From Macrostomum hystrix (taxonomy: Eukaryota > Platyhelminthes > Macrostomidae), in assembly GCA_950097015.1 (NCBI GenBank), contig CATNEN010000001.1, positions 19,658,501 through 19,722,500 of the forward strand: 64,000 nt of DNA, given 5' to 3'. Each line of letters opens with the position of its first letter. Within the stretch, counting starts at the first letter, position 1. This document shows positions 23,701 to 42,900 of this stretch, in pieces. The notes under the pieces are model-generated. The model made no database searches and was not told where the DNA came from. It worked only from the letters and a program-made list of their open reading frames with translations. The position numbers and the translations under genes are program-made.

Positions 23701-26683
23701 AGTCGTGAGTACACTAGTTCAGTGCGAAGGGTGGTAGAGTCCTGCGCTGAACAAGCATAGTAGCCGTCATCTTTGACAGACGCACTGTCTATAACCAGCT
23801 TCATTCGAAGATCGTTAACGCCAACAGTCACCAAGGCGGAGCTCTTGGCTTCGCTCAGCTCGCTGAAGTTGCGCTTGTACTTGTGCAGGGCCAGCATCTC
23901 GAAGGAGTCGTACTGAACTATGCTGCCAAAGTCGTCAAATTTGGGATTTTTCAGTCGCATAATCATCAGGTGGACTGTAGCAGGTTTGACTAAGCAATCT
24001 AATTCCACCCGGCCTCCAAGACAAGCCGAGGTGTTCTTGTTGAACTCCAGCTGAGGCGGAACGTCAGGAGCGCTGCCGTGAATCATGTCGGATAGGTCAG
24101 CGGCAAAGCCGAGCCGGAAGAACATGTCCAGGGAACTGTTGCGGTAGCTGGCTGAGCACCTGGGCGTCAGGTGGCGAATTCGTGCACTTTGTTTACTAGT
24201 TAATAAATATATTTATCCTCATTTGGTGTTAATAAATCCCTATTGATCCCAAAGAATGACTTTCATATACGTTTTATTTTAAAATTGCAGGAGGCCTGCG
24301 GGCAGTGGCACATCATTTGGTGACACTAGACCCGCAGTCAGCGACGAGGCAGTTCTGCCCATTCCGCTGACTCCTGAGCACACACGCACACAGAACTGTA
24401 CGCAGGCATACAATTCACTGTGCCTCAAGGACGTAAATTACATGACAAGCCTCCAAGTCCTCTCTCCGCGGCTGCGTCTAAAATGAATGTGGCCTCGCCG
24501 CGGAATCGAGCTCAGGGACCTTGGTGCGAGGGACAAACGCGTTAACCGCTCAGTCACTCACCCCCCCCCCCTATTTAATAGTTTGCATTCCTAAACTTTG
24601 ATTCACAATATTAGCATCTTGCACAAACTGGTATTTCACTGGGATTTCCCAAACGGGACGGGATCTATTCCCGTATACAGCATTATGTTTTCTAAAGACT
24701 CACTTGTAAATGCCATGCGAATAGTCATTAGCCTGCAGAGTAGCCAGTTGAGCATGATAGCAGGACACGGTGAGGTTCGATTCCTCCCACTCCTGGCCCA
24801 GGTACGCCAGGCCAAAGTCTTTCAAAACGCAAGGAACCAGCCGTAGTGGCTCAATGGCATAGCCCGGCCTAGAAGTCTTGACCACCGGTCGGAATGGCCG
24901 CTCCAGATTGTGATAGTCCCGGTCCGGACTGCGGAACCACCGGATGCCGATGTCGCCCGGAGCCGGCTGCTCACCGCGCGGATGCGCCAAAAGGAAGCGA
25001 CAGTCGAACGGCAAGTCCTGTGGATCATTGCGGTACACCAACAGATTCTGCGGAGCCTCATTCTGACGAGTCAGGTAGAGCCGACCCGACTGCAGCAGGT
25101 GCGGCTCGTCAGGCGGGTAGAACGGCAACCGCGACCGCACCGAGGGATGCGGACACCAGCCGGTGGTGTCCACGATCAGCTGCTGGGTGAGCAGCGATTG
25201 AGCCGAGTAACAGTCCAGCTGGCGCCTATCGGGACAATCGGGTCTGGCCGGATACAGCTCATCTTGAGCTAAGCGACAGGTGAAATTGCCACCGAGCGAA
25301 GGCAGCACTCGAGTAATCACCAGCTTTGTGCCGCGGTGAGTTCGACGTAGGAAACGGCTGTGGCTGAGGGATTTTTGAAGGATGGGATCAGAATACTCCA
25401 AATGGGACCAGAATACTCCCACCAATGCGATCTAAATACTCAGAATGGGATATGGCTACACACAATCGGATCAGGATACTTACAATGGGATCTGATAAGC
25501 CAGAATGAGATCTGGATACCCCTTGGGGGGATATGGAAACCCACCTCACAATGGGACTTGGGATAACGATCTGACTAAATACGATTGGGATCAAGGCAGC
25601 CAAAGGCAAAGCTGTTTATAATAAATTCAAAAATATTTTAATACTCACCTCGTAGTGCCGTTCTTGTAAAACTGTATCCACGTTCCATTTAAATACCATT
25701 CGATTTGGTATTTGCATCGCATGCCTGGGTACCGATTCTGGGCATCGACATCGCAACTCAATAACAAGTCGGCTGACTGGTTGCAGAAGGACACACTCGG
25801 CAACACCGGGATGAAGCTTAGTTTTCTGCACTCTTTCCTTTTGCGAGCACTGCTCAGGCTATTGCTATTAGAGGATCGGACCTCCTTTGAGTCAGCTAGA
25901 AGACAGCACAACTGGCTGAGCAGCACTGAGGATTTGTGATGGAAGCAGCTGTTGTTGATTCTGAATTCGCACTCGCCTGAATTATTCCCAAGGGCTGTTC
26001 CTCCTCACCTGAACCTCAGCCTGAAAATTATGTCTATGAGCTGATCTACCCAACCTGAAGTACCTGAATACGATGTCTATGGGCTGATCTACCCAACCTG
26101 AAGTACCTGAATACGATGTCTATGGGCTGATCTACCCAACCTGAAGTACCTGAATACGATATGACTATTGACTGATCTACCCTACCTGAAGTACCTGAAT
26201 ACGATATGACTATTGACTGATCTACCCAACCTGAAGTACCTGAATACGATATGTCTATTGACTGATCTACCCAACCTGAAGTACCTGAATACGATATGAC
26301 TATTGACTGATCTACCCTACCTGAAGTACCTGAATACGATATGACTATTGACTGATCTACCCTACCTGAAGTACCTGAATACGATATGACTATTGACTGA
26401 TCTACCCTACCTGAAGTACCTGAATACGATATGACTATTGACTGATCTACCCTACCTGAAGTACCTGAAGACGATACGTCCATTGACTGATCTACCCAAC
26501 CTGAACTAACGTGATAATAATGTCCATGAACCAGCCTTTCTCACCTGAATAAAATGTCTATTTTAAACAGTATTGACCAAACGGTATTTGGTCATTTGAC
26601 CCGCGGTTGTTATTCCAAAGACTAAGTTTAGGATCTGACAGCAAGAACTTACCAAGATGAATAACTAGCTTCATAAAAGCCAT
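8785..26683 (-). CDS. FGFR-like receptor tyrosine kinase with Ig ectodomain, complete 11-exon gene
   Basis: Exons in transcript order: 26653-26683, 25649-25925, 24704-25363, 23642-24159, 22877-23321, 22025-22131, 21413-21529, 15735-15946, 14448-14588, 12700-12770, 8785-9088. The sum is 2883 nt, 960 residues. The signal peptide ([20 protein letters not shown]) spans intron 1. The ectodomain holds about three Ig-like units ([19 protein letters not shown] with [19 protein letters not shown]). The membrane segment is near residues 502-526. Kinase: GEGAFG (652-657), VAVK (Lys 676), HRDIAARN (792-799), DFG (818-820), tandem Tyr 830-831, [18 protein letters not shown]. All catalytic residues are present, so it should phosphorylate tyrosines at the plasma membrane. 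[18 protein letters not shown] and [12 protein letters not shown] are closest to FGFR as I know the family; VEGFR/PDGFR-type is the alternative. The juxtamembrane region is long, acidic and Ser-rich. Confidence 0.93.
9200..10915 (-). repeat. 21-bp minisatellite, first array in kinase intron 10
   Basis: Plus-strand unit TTTCCTAATGATTGATTCGTG with variants CTCCGATTCG and CTCAGATTCG, about 80 copies over 1.7 kb. Variant units are grouped: GGG/GTG alternation on the left, a long uniform GTG block on the right (about 10180-10430), which suggests local expansion. It lies in intron 9089-12699. The 558-codon open frame across it is an artefact of the 21-bp period. Confidence 0.94.
10930..11490. other. 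Non-repeat block between two arrays of kinase intron 10
   Basis: About 550 bases of mixed-composition sequence separate the two arrays. It contains CACGTCACGTGATCG near 11000 and CATCGAACCCTGGGTCGGGG near 11065, but no reading frame, A/B-box pair or inverted ends I can defend. It may be an old insertion. Confidence 0.3.
11628..12598 (-). repeat. 21-bp minisatellite, second array in kinase intron 10
   Basis: Plus-strand unit ATAATCCCATTCAGATCCTG(A), about 46 copies, with AATAA, ACAAT, AGTAA variants mixed along the array. It ends about 100 bases from exon 10 (12700-12770). Confidence 0.94.
13505..14395 (-). repeat. 21-bp minisatellite in kinase intron 9
   Basis: Plus-strand unit CCTTCTCCCAGCCTCCCATTA, about 42 copies. 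A TCTTC variant returns about every five units (blocks of one ATCTTC plus four ACCTTC), giving a roughly 105-bp higher-order period. It lies in intron 12771-14447; on the transcript it is G/A-rich. Confidence 0.94.
14758..15290 (-). repeat. 30-bp minisatellite in kinase intron 8
   Basis: Plus-strand unit GAGAGTGATCTCGGAGTGAA followed by GAGTGACTGG, about 17 copies, in intron 14589-15734. The unit is the reverse complement of the one in kinase intron 5 over 25 consecutive bases. Confidence 0.93.
15985..19415 (-). repeat. 3.4-kb minisatellite with higher-order structure in kinase intron 7
   Basis: Plus-strand units of 19-23 bp built on GAGTGACAAGAGTGATCAG, about 160 copies, with spacers GTGA, GTAGA, GGACA, GGGTGA. 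Unit order is itself repeated: the block beginning near 17776 recurs near 18680, a shift of 904 bp, including rare variants (AAAAGAGTGATC near 18052 and 18956; TGATCAAGG near 18328 and 19232). A 771-bp shift relates 17281 and 18052. The largest array in the window. Confidence 0.93.
20008..21372 (-). repeat. 27-bp minisatellite in kinase intron 7
   Basis: Plus-strand unit built of ATGTCACTCCAGACTAATAT plus CAGAACA, about 50 copies, with CTG/CAG and ATC/AAC variants. It ends about 40 bases from exon 7. Both strands are open for about 500 codons only because 27 is divisible by three. Confidence 0.94.
21715..21965 (-). repeat. Decayed tandem repeat in kinase intron 6
   Basis: Irregular copies of GGGATTAGAAGG and GGAGATTTTGGGATT, spaced roughly 30-40 bases, in intron 21530-22024. 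Less regular than the other arrays, as expected of an older array. Confidence 0.6.
22195..22855 (-). repeat. 30-bp minisatellite in kinase intron 5
   Basis: Plus-strand unit CACTCTCCCAGTCACTCTTC followed by ACTCTCCGAT, about 22 copies with variants (TTTACAATCAC, TCTTCGATCAC, AACCTCTGATC), in intron 22132-22876. It is inverted relative to the array in intron 8. Confidence 0.92.
23340..23560 (-). repeat. Decayed tandem repeat in kinase intron 4
   Basis: Loose repeats of GGATTTATGGATAATC and GGATTTTAGATTATCC in intron 23322-23641. The units are recognisable but diverged. Confidence 0.5.
24289..24573 (-). mobile_element. tRNA-derived SINE (family A), near full length, in kinase intron 3
   Basis: Minus-strand reading: poly-G start, GAGCGGTTAACGCGTTTG (A-box-like), AGCTCGATTCCGCG (B box), GGCGAGGCCACATTCATTTT, GCAGCCGCGGAGAGAG, GTCAGCGGAATGGGCAGAAC, and a 3' end GCCCGCAGGCCTCCTGCAAT followed by an AT-rich tail. 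It aligns block by block with 57276-57624 in the opposite orientation. This is the one kinase intron without a recognisable tandem array. Confidence 0.85.
25375..25570 (-). repeat. Decayed ~20-bp tandem repeat in kinase intron 2
   Basis: Diverged units of the form AATGGGATCAGAATACTC in intron 25364-25648, about eight recognisable copies. Confidence 0.6.
26035..26510 (-). repeat. 45-bp minisatellite in kinase intron 1
   Basis: Units contain CTGATCTACCCTACCTGAAG, TACCTGAATACGATATGA and CTATTGA, about ten copies, in intron 25926-26652 that splits the signal peptide. Confidence 0.9.
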
Positions 26684-27700
26684 CTCATCTGCGGCAATCG
26701 CAATCAACAGAAATCAGAAAGTAAAAAACTACTTATTAAATAAAAACTAGATCACAGAAATTCCGAACACTTGATTGAATAAAAAATATCTGACGTTTCT
26801 ATGCAAATGCAATCGATTTATATATGTCCAACTTATTTGGAGACTAGCTATAATTGGATGGCTGATCGATTGACATTGAGCAATCGATAACTCTGATTAG
26901 ATCACGCCTCTTACGATTGCGATATGAATGCAAACAATCTGACGAAAATGTTAAGCATGAGTTGGTATATGCGCACTGTATGGTATTAGCGTGATCGAGC
27001 CTGTTCAGAATCTAACTAGAGATAATTGACGCAACAGCATTTGAAAAACTTACCGATCAGTGAGAGCAATGAGTGAGCGTCTCGCATAATAAAAGTAACA
27101 GTTCTGTTATTTGCCTAATCAATTGGAAATTTTAACAGCAGACGAGGCGGTCTAAGTTGTGCCATCGTTATCAAACTCGCGCAAATATAATCATGGAAAA
27201 CTCCACTCCACTGCCTTCAATTGGCTGGACTGGATGGATGATTTTAGCCAGCCGGGCCTCGCCTATTGGCCAGCGGGGCCAGGGGAGGAGAGAAGGGTTG
27301 GGGCAGAAAGTTAACGCACCCAGAATGATGAATGATGGATCGATAAAGTGCGGCCGCGCAGGCTTTAGCCACAGTTAGCCTATTTTATTAGGACTCTAGG
27401 AACACTGTAAGAAACTGAGTCAGGTCTTTGTTCGGAGAGGATCCATTGTTCAAGTTGATTGTTAAAAATCGACGCTATTTTCCAGAGAAACATACTAGAC
27501 CCTTCCCCTCTTTCTCTATGCCCCAACTTCACAAGGTTATTGAGGGAAACTTTAAATAAGGACAATGACTGGAATACAAATTCAAAGATGTTAAACTGAA
27601 ATAATTGAAGCCACAAGGAAGACGGAAAGCAAGGACAGATTTTCAATCGATCGACATAACGCAACATATTGCAACCGAAAGAATTATTATATAATAACAG
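26684..27700. other. 5' flank of the receptor kinase; probable promoter region
   Basis: Sequence upstream of the kinase start codon, mostly AT-rich, with a GC-richer patch at 27210-27370. No TATA box or transcription start can be assigned from sequence alone. An out-of-frame ATG at 26686-26688 opens a 5-codon reading frame overlapping the start region. No other gene seen. Confidence 0.35.
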
Positions 27701-28517
27701 AAATGATTAGAGCGTAGACAAACACAGCTTCAGCGATTTTTTATTGTTATTGAATTGTGCTTTTTGAATGAACATAAACTTAATGACGATAATAGGACCT
27801 CATAATAACAACAATAATACCAAGTGAATCTTTCCAATACGTATTGCATTAATATAGTTAATAGCAGAATGCGGTATGACAAGGTGCTTCGATTCCGGTT
27901 GCTAAGGAAAGCAGCAAATCATATTGCCCGTGGAATCTTTTAAGGTGAACAAAAAAACAAAAAATTGAACAAATTATTAAGAACGCGACTTGCATCTTAT
28001 GGATTTCTGTTTTGAGTTTTTCTTTCAAGCGAATAATATGGCAAAATCAGCTGACAAACAATTAGAATACTACTTACTCGCTGTGCTACTTGTGAGTAGC
28101 GAGAATGACTACTTTTCTATTGGAACTCACTTCATAATACCACGAAATAAATAACATAAAATAACGGCAACCGCTTTTTAAGCAGAATGTTTATGCCAAT
28201 TTTTTATCTGTGGGAATTTTCTTTATCATTTTAGAGTACAAGTGACTAATATTGCAAGATAGAAAATGTTTAAAACAAAAGCACAAACGACGCAGACTGC
28301 AAAACACACCTTTTCAGAATTCGCAGCCGGAAAGATACAGAATATAATTATTGAAACCAAACCTCACAATTTAACAACAATCAATGCAAAAAAGCTAACA
28401 ATGAAAGGTGTTCACATTTCCTATAGATAAAGAGAAAATACAAATAGGACAATGCTAGACCATTGACAATGCTTTCAGAATGCTTTCTATACTCAGCTGG
28501 TCAACAGATATAAGTGT

Positions 28518-28537
28518 GACCCTTAAAAGGGCCGTTT
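28518..28537 (-). promoter_or_regulatory. Histone-type 3' stem-loop motif, copy 1
   Basis: Minus strand AAACGGCCCTTTTAAGGGTC: a 6-bp stem (GGCCCT with AGGGTC, one G-U pair), loop TTTA, 5' flank AAAC and 3' flank ACA. Size and layout match the metazoan replication-dependent histone mRNA stem-loop (GGYYYU, 4-base loop, ARRRCC), except for the wobble pair and the last loop base. Confidence 0.45.
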
Positions 28538-28831
28538 AAACGAATCCCTTATAATTTTTAGTCTCTTCCTTTGAATGTATCTATCTTAGCCGAATAACTC
28601 CTTTAAAAAGAAAGCACTTATATGTGTTTAAATTAGCTTAGCTTACACTATACAAAAGAGTACACACTTGCGCTAACAAAGAGCAGAAAACACACTTTAC
28701 AAAAGATTTGAAAAACAGTCTCTATTTATTTGCAGCGCGAGGGAATATATTTAAACAAGCAACAACAAACACACTCTAATAAATAGAAAAAAATTGAGAA
28801 TTACAACTGCAGAAATCGCGTACACAAATGC

Positions 28832-28851
28832 GACCCTTAAAAGGGCCGTTT
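28832..28851 (-). promoter_or_regulatory. Histone-type 3' stem-loop motif, copy 2
   Basis: Same 20 bases as copy 1, located 314 bases upstream in the transcript sense, again preceded by AAAC-type flank but followed by GCA instead of ACA. The flanks differ, so this is not simply part of a longer duplication. Confidence 0.45.
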
Positions 28852-30067
28852 CAATCTAATTTTTCGAATCTAAATAGATCTATGTGTATGTGCAAACAAT
28901 TAATTTCTATTTGAGATAAATAAGCGCTAATACATATCAGAGTTTATTTATTAACAATGACTACAATAGGTAGACAATGGAATTATCAATATTTCCAAAA
29001 GCATATTGCAAAGACAGCTTGCTCACAAGGACACAAAAACACACGAGCGAGATGAGCACGACAGACAAAGCTAACAAGAGGCAAAGTTAGAAAAACAGAG
29101 TAAAATAGTTACCAACTGACAATGCACAAATTGTGCGTAAGATTATCAAATGAAAAAGCAAATTAAATTAGTTATTGGGATGCTAAACATAATTCAGAGG
29201 TATTGGTGACCTTGACAACCTGGGATCTTCAACCGGCATTTTCAAAACCGACAAATAGCTTCAAAGTTCAGAGTGACTAAGAAAAAAATTAAATAAAAAA
29301 GGAACAAACAAAGAACAAACAAACAAAAATAGATAAACGAAGGCATGAACATTGTAAAACAAGCGATGCAATATAATAAGTTTACATTCAAATGAATGGC
29401 TTAAAAATTAACAAGAAACAATAAATTGGCAGTGCCGACTGCGGAAAGAAATTCAATCTAATAAAAAATGAAAGATACAAACGAATAATAAACTCTAGCA
29501 AATTGCGCGGAAAATCAAAATGAAAGATAATCACCACACAAAATTAGATATTTTTCGCGGGTTTAAATACGCACACATAATTTGAATTCGCGCCAAAGTA
29601 GTATAACAAAGCTACAATTTATTAACCAAATTAGAAGGATTGAAAAACGTTTGTTATACCTTTAGAACGAATTAAAAATACAAAAATACTACTATTTCAA
29701 GCAGAAAATGAAAAATTAAGGGGCAAAGCAATAAACACACAAGAGCACAAGCAATTCAAATGAAACACCTAGTGAATAATAAGAATAAAGCAAAATAAAC
29801 CATGCTTGCTTCATACTACTGTCCTAGTTTAAACAGGCCAGTAGCATAACGGAGATTTCATTTGAGATTTTTATACAAAACTAGCCAAGCGAGACAACAA
29901 GGCAGACAAACCAGCGGCAAACATCCAATTAGAAAGGATATTTCTGTCTAATTAAAAGTGAATAAAAATTCCCCGCCGATTTGAACAAACAAAAAAGTTC
30001 CGTTGTTAAGCTGACAATAACACGTTTTCTTTTAAACCAAAGATTCCAAGAATTCAGTTGCGAACTG

Positions 30068-38828
<8,761 letters not shown>

Positions 38829-39904
38829 CAAGGACTTCTATATAATAGCATCTGGACTGGAAGCGAAGAAATACCCATTACCTCGTGAGGCCAGTTTTTC
38901 CCCTGCTTTCTATGGAATCTGTCAAATTGGGAAATGCAAGATCGGAAATTCAAATGTCGGAAATCCAGAGATGTAATGTAAACTGGCTAGTTCCTTTCTA
39001 GTTCCTAAACTGACAAATCTTGCGGTGCCACTCCAGTTCTTATTCTCATGTGCAGTGTATAGTATTTGAGTGCATCTCGAGTTGAATCACAGAATACTGC
39101 CACTGCCAGCTTCACTTACGACTCCTCGATATTCTTAGGGTTCAGCACAGCAGGGCTGAGCTTGTGAGCAAGTCTCACCGGCTTGTTGGCTTCAGCATTG
39201 AACAGCTCACCGATGTGACAAAAGTGAGCGTCGCAGGCTTCTATCAAAACTGGTGGGAATGCTGGGCAGCGAAATGATTTCCGTGTCTGGAAGTTGTTGT
39301 ATATGTTCTTGAGGTTGTGCACGGGATCGATCACAATGAAGATAGGCTGCCCTGTGACCTTGTAAGTAATTGACTCCTTTAAGTCTCCATCGCACAGAAA
39401 ATCGGCGACGAACTTTCTGTTAACTGGCGCATTATCAACGGATATTGCAATGACGGAGAACTGCAGGCTACGCAGCAAATCCATGACATCCTGGAACCAG
39501 TGACTGAGCTTCTGTGCTGTCAGCTTTGCCACAGGAAACATGGACACCATGTCCTTGTACTTGCCTGCAATTGACTTTATCAAGAAGCAACAGTAGGTTG
39601 AAGCAACCACTCCATCATTGTGGACAGCTGGGGACCGATGGAAAGCCAATTTGAAACGCCATTGAAATCAATTGGAAATGCTTCTCCGAAAAAAGTAGAC
39701 TCCATTTCTCACCACAACATAGGATTTCCACCAAATTCAATGTGCATGCCTGGAATGTAGGCGCCTTGAGATGTGTGACGGCTTAAGTAGATATGTTTCT
39801 CTGGAGAGCCGCTGTGCTCGGCTAAACATTGGCCTCATATGGTAAAATAATTGTGAAATTTATGTCTCGTTTCCAGTCCAGATGCTATTATATAGAAGTC
39901 CTTG
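38829..39904 (-). mobile_element. P-superfamily DNA transposon, 1076 bp, internally deleted
   Basis: Seen directly: terminal inverted repeats of about 38 bp (38829-38866 and 39867-39904) beginning CAAGGACTTCTATATAATAG, with the first 34 bases identical and one mismatch after that. Both ends are flanked by ATTCATAC (38821-38828 and 39905-39912), an 8-bp target-site duplication. Family knowledge: P elements make 8-bp duplications and have inverted ends of this length. Between the ends lies a transposase fragment on the minus strand. The element is too short for a full transposase and I see no THAP zinc finger, so it is probably non-autonomous. Confidence 0.9.
39116..39649 (-). pseudogene. P-element/THAP9-like transposase fragment
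   Basis: An open frame of about 177 codons inside the transposon. Recognisable parts: VVASTYCCFLIKSIAGKYK (start of the RNase-H-like domain), FSVIAISVDNAPVNRKFV (strand carrying a catalytic-type Asp) and IFIVIDPVHNLKNIYNNF, corresponding to the DPPHLLK-N block of P/THAP9 transposases. The N-terminal THAP finger and leucine-zipper parts and the C-terminal catalytic Glu region are not seen. The frame is intact where present, which suggests a fairly recent deletion derivative. Without the missing parts it should not be an active transposase. Confidence 0.72.
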
Positions 39905-39912
39905 ATTCATAC

Positions 39913-42900
39913 TCAGCCCGCATAGAATTAATCCAGCCAGTTGGTGTGGTTTTTGGCCCATAGACTATCACTCTGTGCCATTCAATCTCGGGTTGACAAA
40001 ATCTGAGAAAATGCCATATCTATGCTACTGCTTACCATTTAGCCTTTGCCAATAGGGCTCATACATGTGCAACCTCCCAAATCTTAGCCAGCCGTGCGAC
40101 TTAGTTTGCTCTCATTTGCGACTTAGTTCGTTTCATTGCTCTATTTACAACTTAGTTTGCTCTCATTTGCTCTCTTTTTCTCTCCCCTTTTTCCTTTTCT
40201 TCACGCCTTCCTTTTTGTCCCTTGGTCCCCCTTTAATTTTTTTGCGCTTGGTTGATTGGTTTTTGCGACTTACGTTGCTTGGCACTCGTTTCACCTGGCC
40301 AGTTCGACTGGGTTGGCCGGGTGTTGCGTATGTATGATAGGGCTGGCCATCCTGAAGCACTGATATATATTGCTTCAGGATGGGTAATTGAGCATTGTAT
40401 TGTATTATATCAACAACAACCCTAGGTCCTAGGTCAGAAGAAAACCTTCAGGGCTTTTAAAAAATGATGACATGATTTCCAAAGATAACAAGTTTAGAGA
40501 AACTTTCAATCAGAATGTTAACCTGTTTGACATGTTTTGAATTACAAAGCTCTTAAAAATTATGGGGTTGAGTGGCAGAGTGGTTAATGTTTTTGTCTAC
40601 GAGTATTAGGCCTTAGGTCCCTGAGCTCAATTCTATCTCAAGGCAACATTTATTTATAAATGTGTGCTTGTGCTTATTCTTAATTGGAAAACTAACATGA
40701 GCTTAAGAACTGAGGTAGATGGAAAAAGGTCCCCTTCAGCCTTAGTGCCTAGCACCTAGAACACAACATAATGCGTTCAAATGTTTGTGCCTGTCTTTAG
40801 ATCTTATAGATTCCTCTGGTGGTTGCTCACAATTTTTTAAGCAACAATTAGATAAGACAAGTGCACCCAGACATTGTGCCAATGCAACACTGTGATTTAG
40901 AAAAACCCTTAAAAGTGCACCAGGCATCATCCACAAATTGGCAACTTTTTCCTTTTTCCTTTCCTTGATTTATCATTGTGTATAAATCAATATGCCTATG
41001 GCTATGTGTTCAGAAGTCAGCAAAATGGGTAAAGAATTATCTCCTTGCTGGCTATAGGGCTATAGCTCTAGTGTCACTAAATGATGTGCCATTGACATTG
41101 CCTGCAGCCCTGTTAAAATTAATGATTTTTTATTTATCTTACAACAAAAAAATTGACAAATTTATTTTACTAGGCCTAGGAATAAAAAGTTGCCTGTAAT
41201 CCTAGGCCTATATGAAATGATAATAGGCCCTACCAAGACACAGTTTATTAAATATACATAGCTAGGCCTATGTCAGCCATAAATTCTTTACATATCACTT
41301 ATAATTATATAGGGCCTAGATGTTTTATGTTTTGCAAATAGCAATAGTAATATGTCAATATTCAATACACCAATAGTGTGGGCTAAAATAATTCAGCTTT
41401 GACAATTGGCTGGAGTGATGTATTAGGCCTAAAAAAGTTACTTGACTACGATTTACTTAAAGCACACTCCAGGTTCGTCTTCGTCGCAATAATACAGCAA
41501 AACTATGTAATATATAAATTATTTTCAGCCTTATTAAATTAAACATCAAAATAAAATGCAATAAAAAAGTATGTAGGCCCTATCATTTGCGCATGTCCTT
41601 TGCGTCTTGAAGTCTATAGGTTCTGCAGGCCATATTTTTTCTATTTTTATGAATGATTATAGCGTACCTCATATTTGTATATATTATTTTACATTCACCC
41701 TTTTTATTATAATATTCAACAGGTTCTTACAACTGAAATTGTATATAGAGTAGAATGACTGTTTAAACTAGCGCGAAAACAAAAAAGACTAATGTAACAA
41801 GTTGCTTGAATGGTATTCGACCACTAATACCGATAATAAAAGATATGCGACAAGTAAATTTTCTCACCTCAATTACCAGGACTTTTAAAATGTTATTATA
41901 AGCATAAATGCAAAGAATAATGCTATAAGCTAATTAATTATATACCTAATGAAAAATTATTCGAAAGAAACATCATTCATTTACCCAAACTACCTAAACT
42001 CAAAATACCCTGTCAATTAACTAGATGTTAGAAAACAGAATTCTGAAGTTCTGAACTATTTTATAACAGGTTTATAGAGATAAGCTCTAAAAAGAGAAAC
42101 ATTAAATTTAATTAAAAGGAAAGCTGGATTCTAACTTTTCAAAGACGCTATTTCAACGTTTTTAACGCATATTATGTCTAGTGGCGTCGCTTTCCCGTTT
42201 TTAAACTTTTTATTCTAAGAAATAGGATAGATATTATTGCCTTGTGTGTTATATTCTTACAATTTATATCTGATCTCTAAAATTACAAGGAACGGATTCA
42301 ATAGAATTGCCTACTATTGACTGAATCGGATTGTATTTTAAGACGTTGTTGTACAATTTATGTTTTTAGTTGTTTACTTTTTTCTTTAGCCATACTCTTC
42401 TAAGCTCTTTTAAGATATGAATAATATTGTCCAAGAATATTTTCAAATTCCTGTAATTACACGAGGCTACACAACGGCATGCCTTTTGACTACACTTGCA
42501 GTTGTAAGTTTTATTCTTTTTAGTAACCATATTTATATTGAGATTGTTTGTGATTTCCATCACATCATATTCATAATTAATTGTCCCTATCTTTAGTAAG
42601 TCAGTAACATTCTGGGTCTATGTTGGAGTAAATTTAGATTTATTAGATCTTGTACTTTGGTGTGCACCAATTGTTTTTGTGATTCTCGTTTATTGTCTAA
42701 TTTGTGTTGTCTATTTGAAGAGGGACTATCCTATAGAACTGTTCATTAAATTATTTTTTCGACTTAAATTCAATTCTTTTATACTTGCAGAGTTAAAAAA
42801 TATGAAACACATGAACAAATCAACAGTTTAACACACACGGGAAGCAAAATAGTTTGTTATAGTCCACTACAGTGTTCCAGCAGCCTATACAGCACTCGTG

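Larger units (their letters stand above)
27700..30067 (-). other. Probable long 3' UTR/flank of HIPK
   Basis: AT-rich sequence directly downstream of the HIPK stop codon, without any tandem array and without recognisable exons, unlike the introns. Several minus-strand AATAAA hexamers occur. Two identical 20-base stem-loop motifs lie at 28518-28537 and 28832-28851. How far the transcript extends cannot be read from sequence alone. Confidence 0.4.

Noticed and set aside
27380-27667. 95-codon minus-strand frame between the kinase and HIPK
   Set aside because: No domain, no start-site context and no splice continuity with either neighbour.
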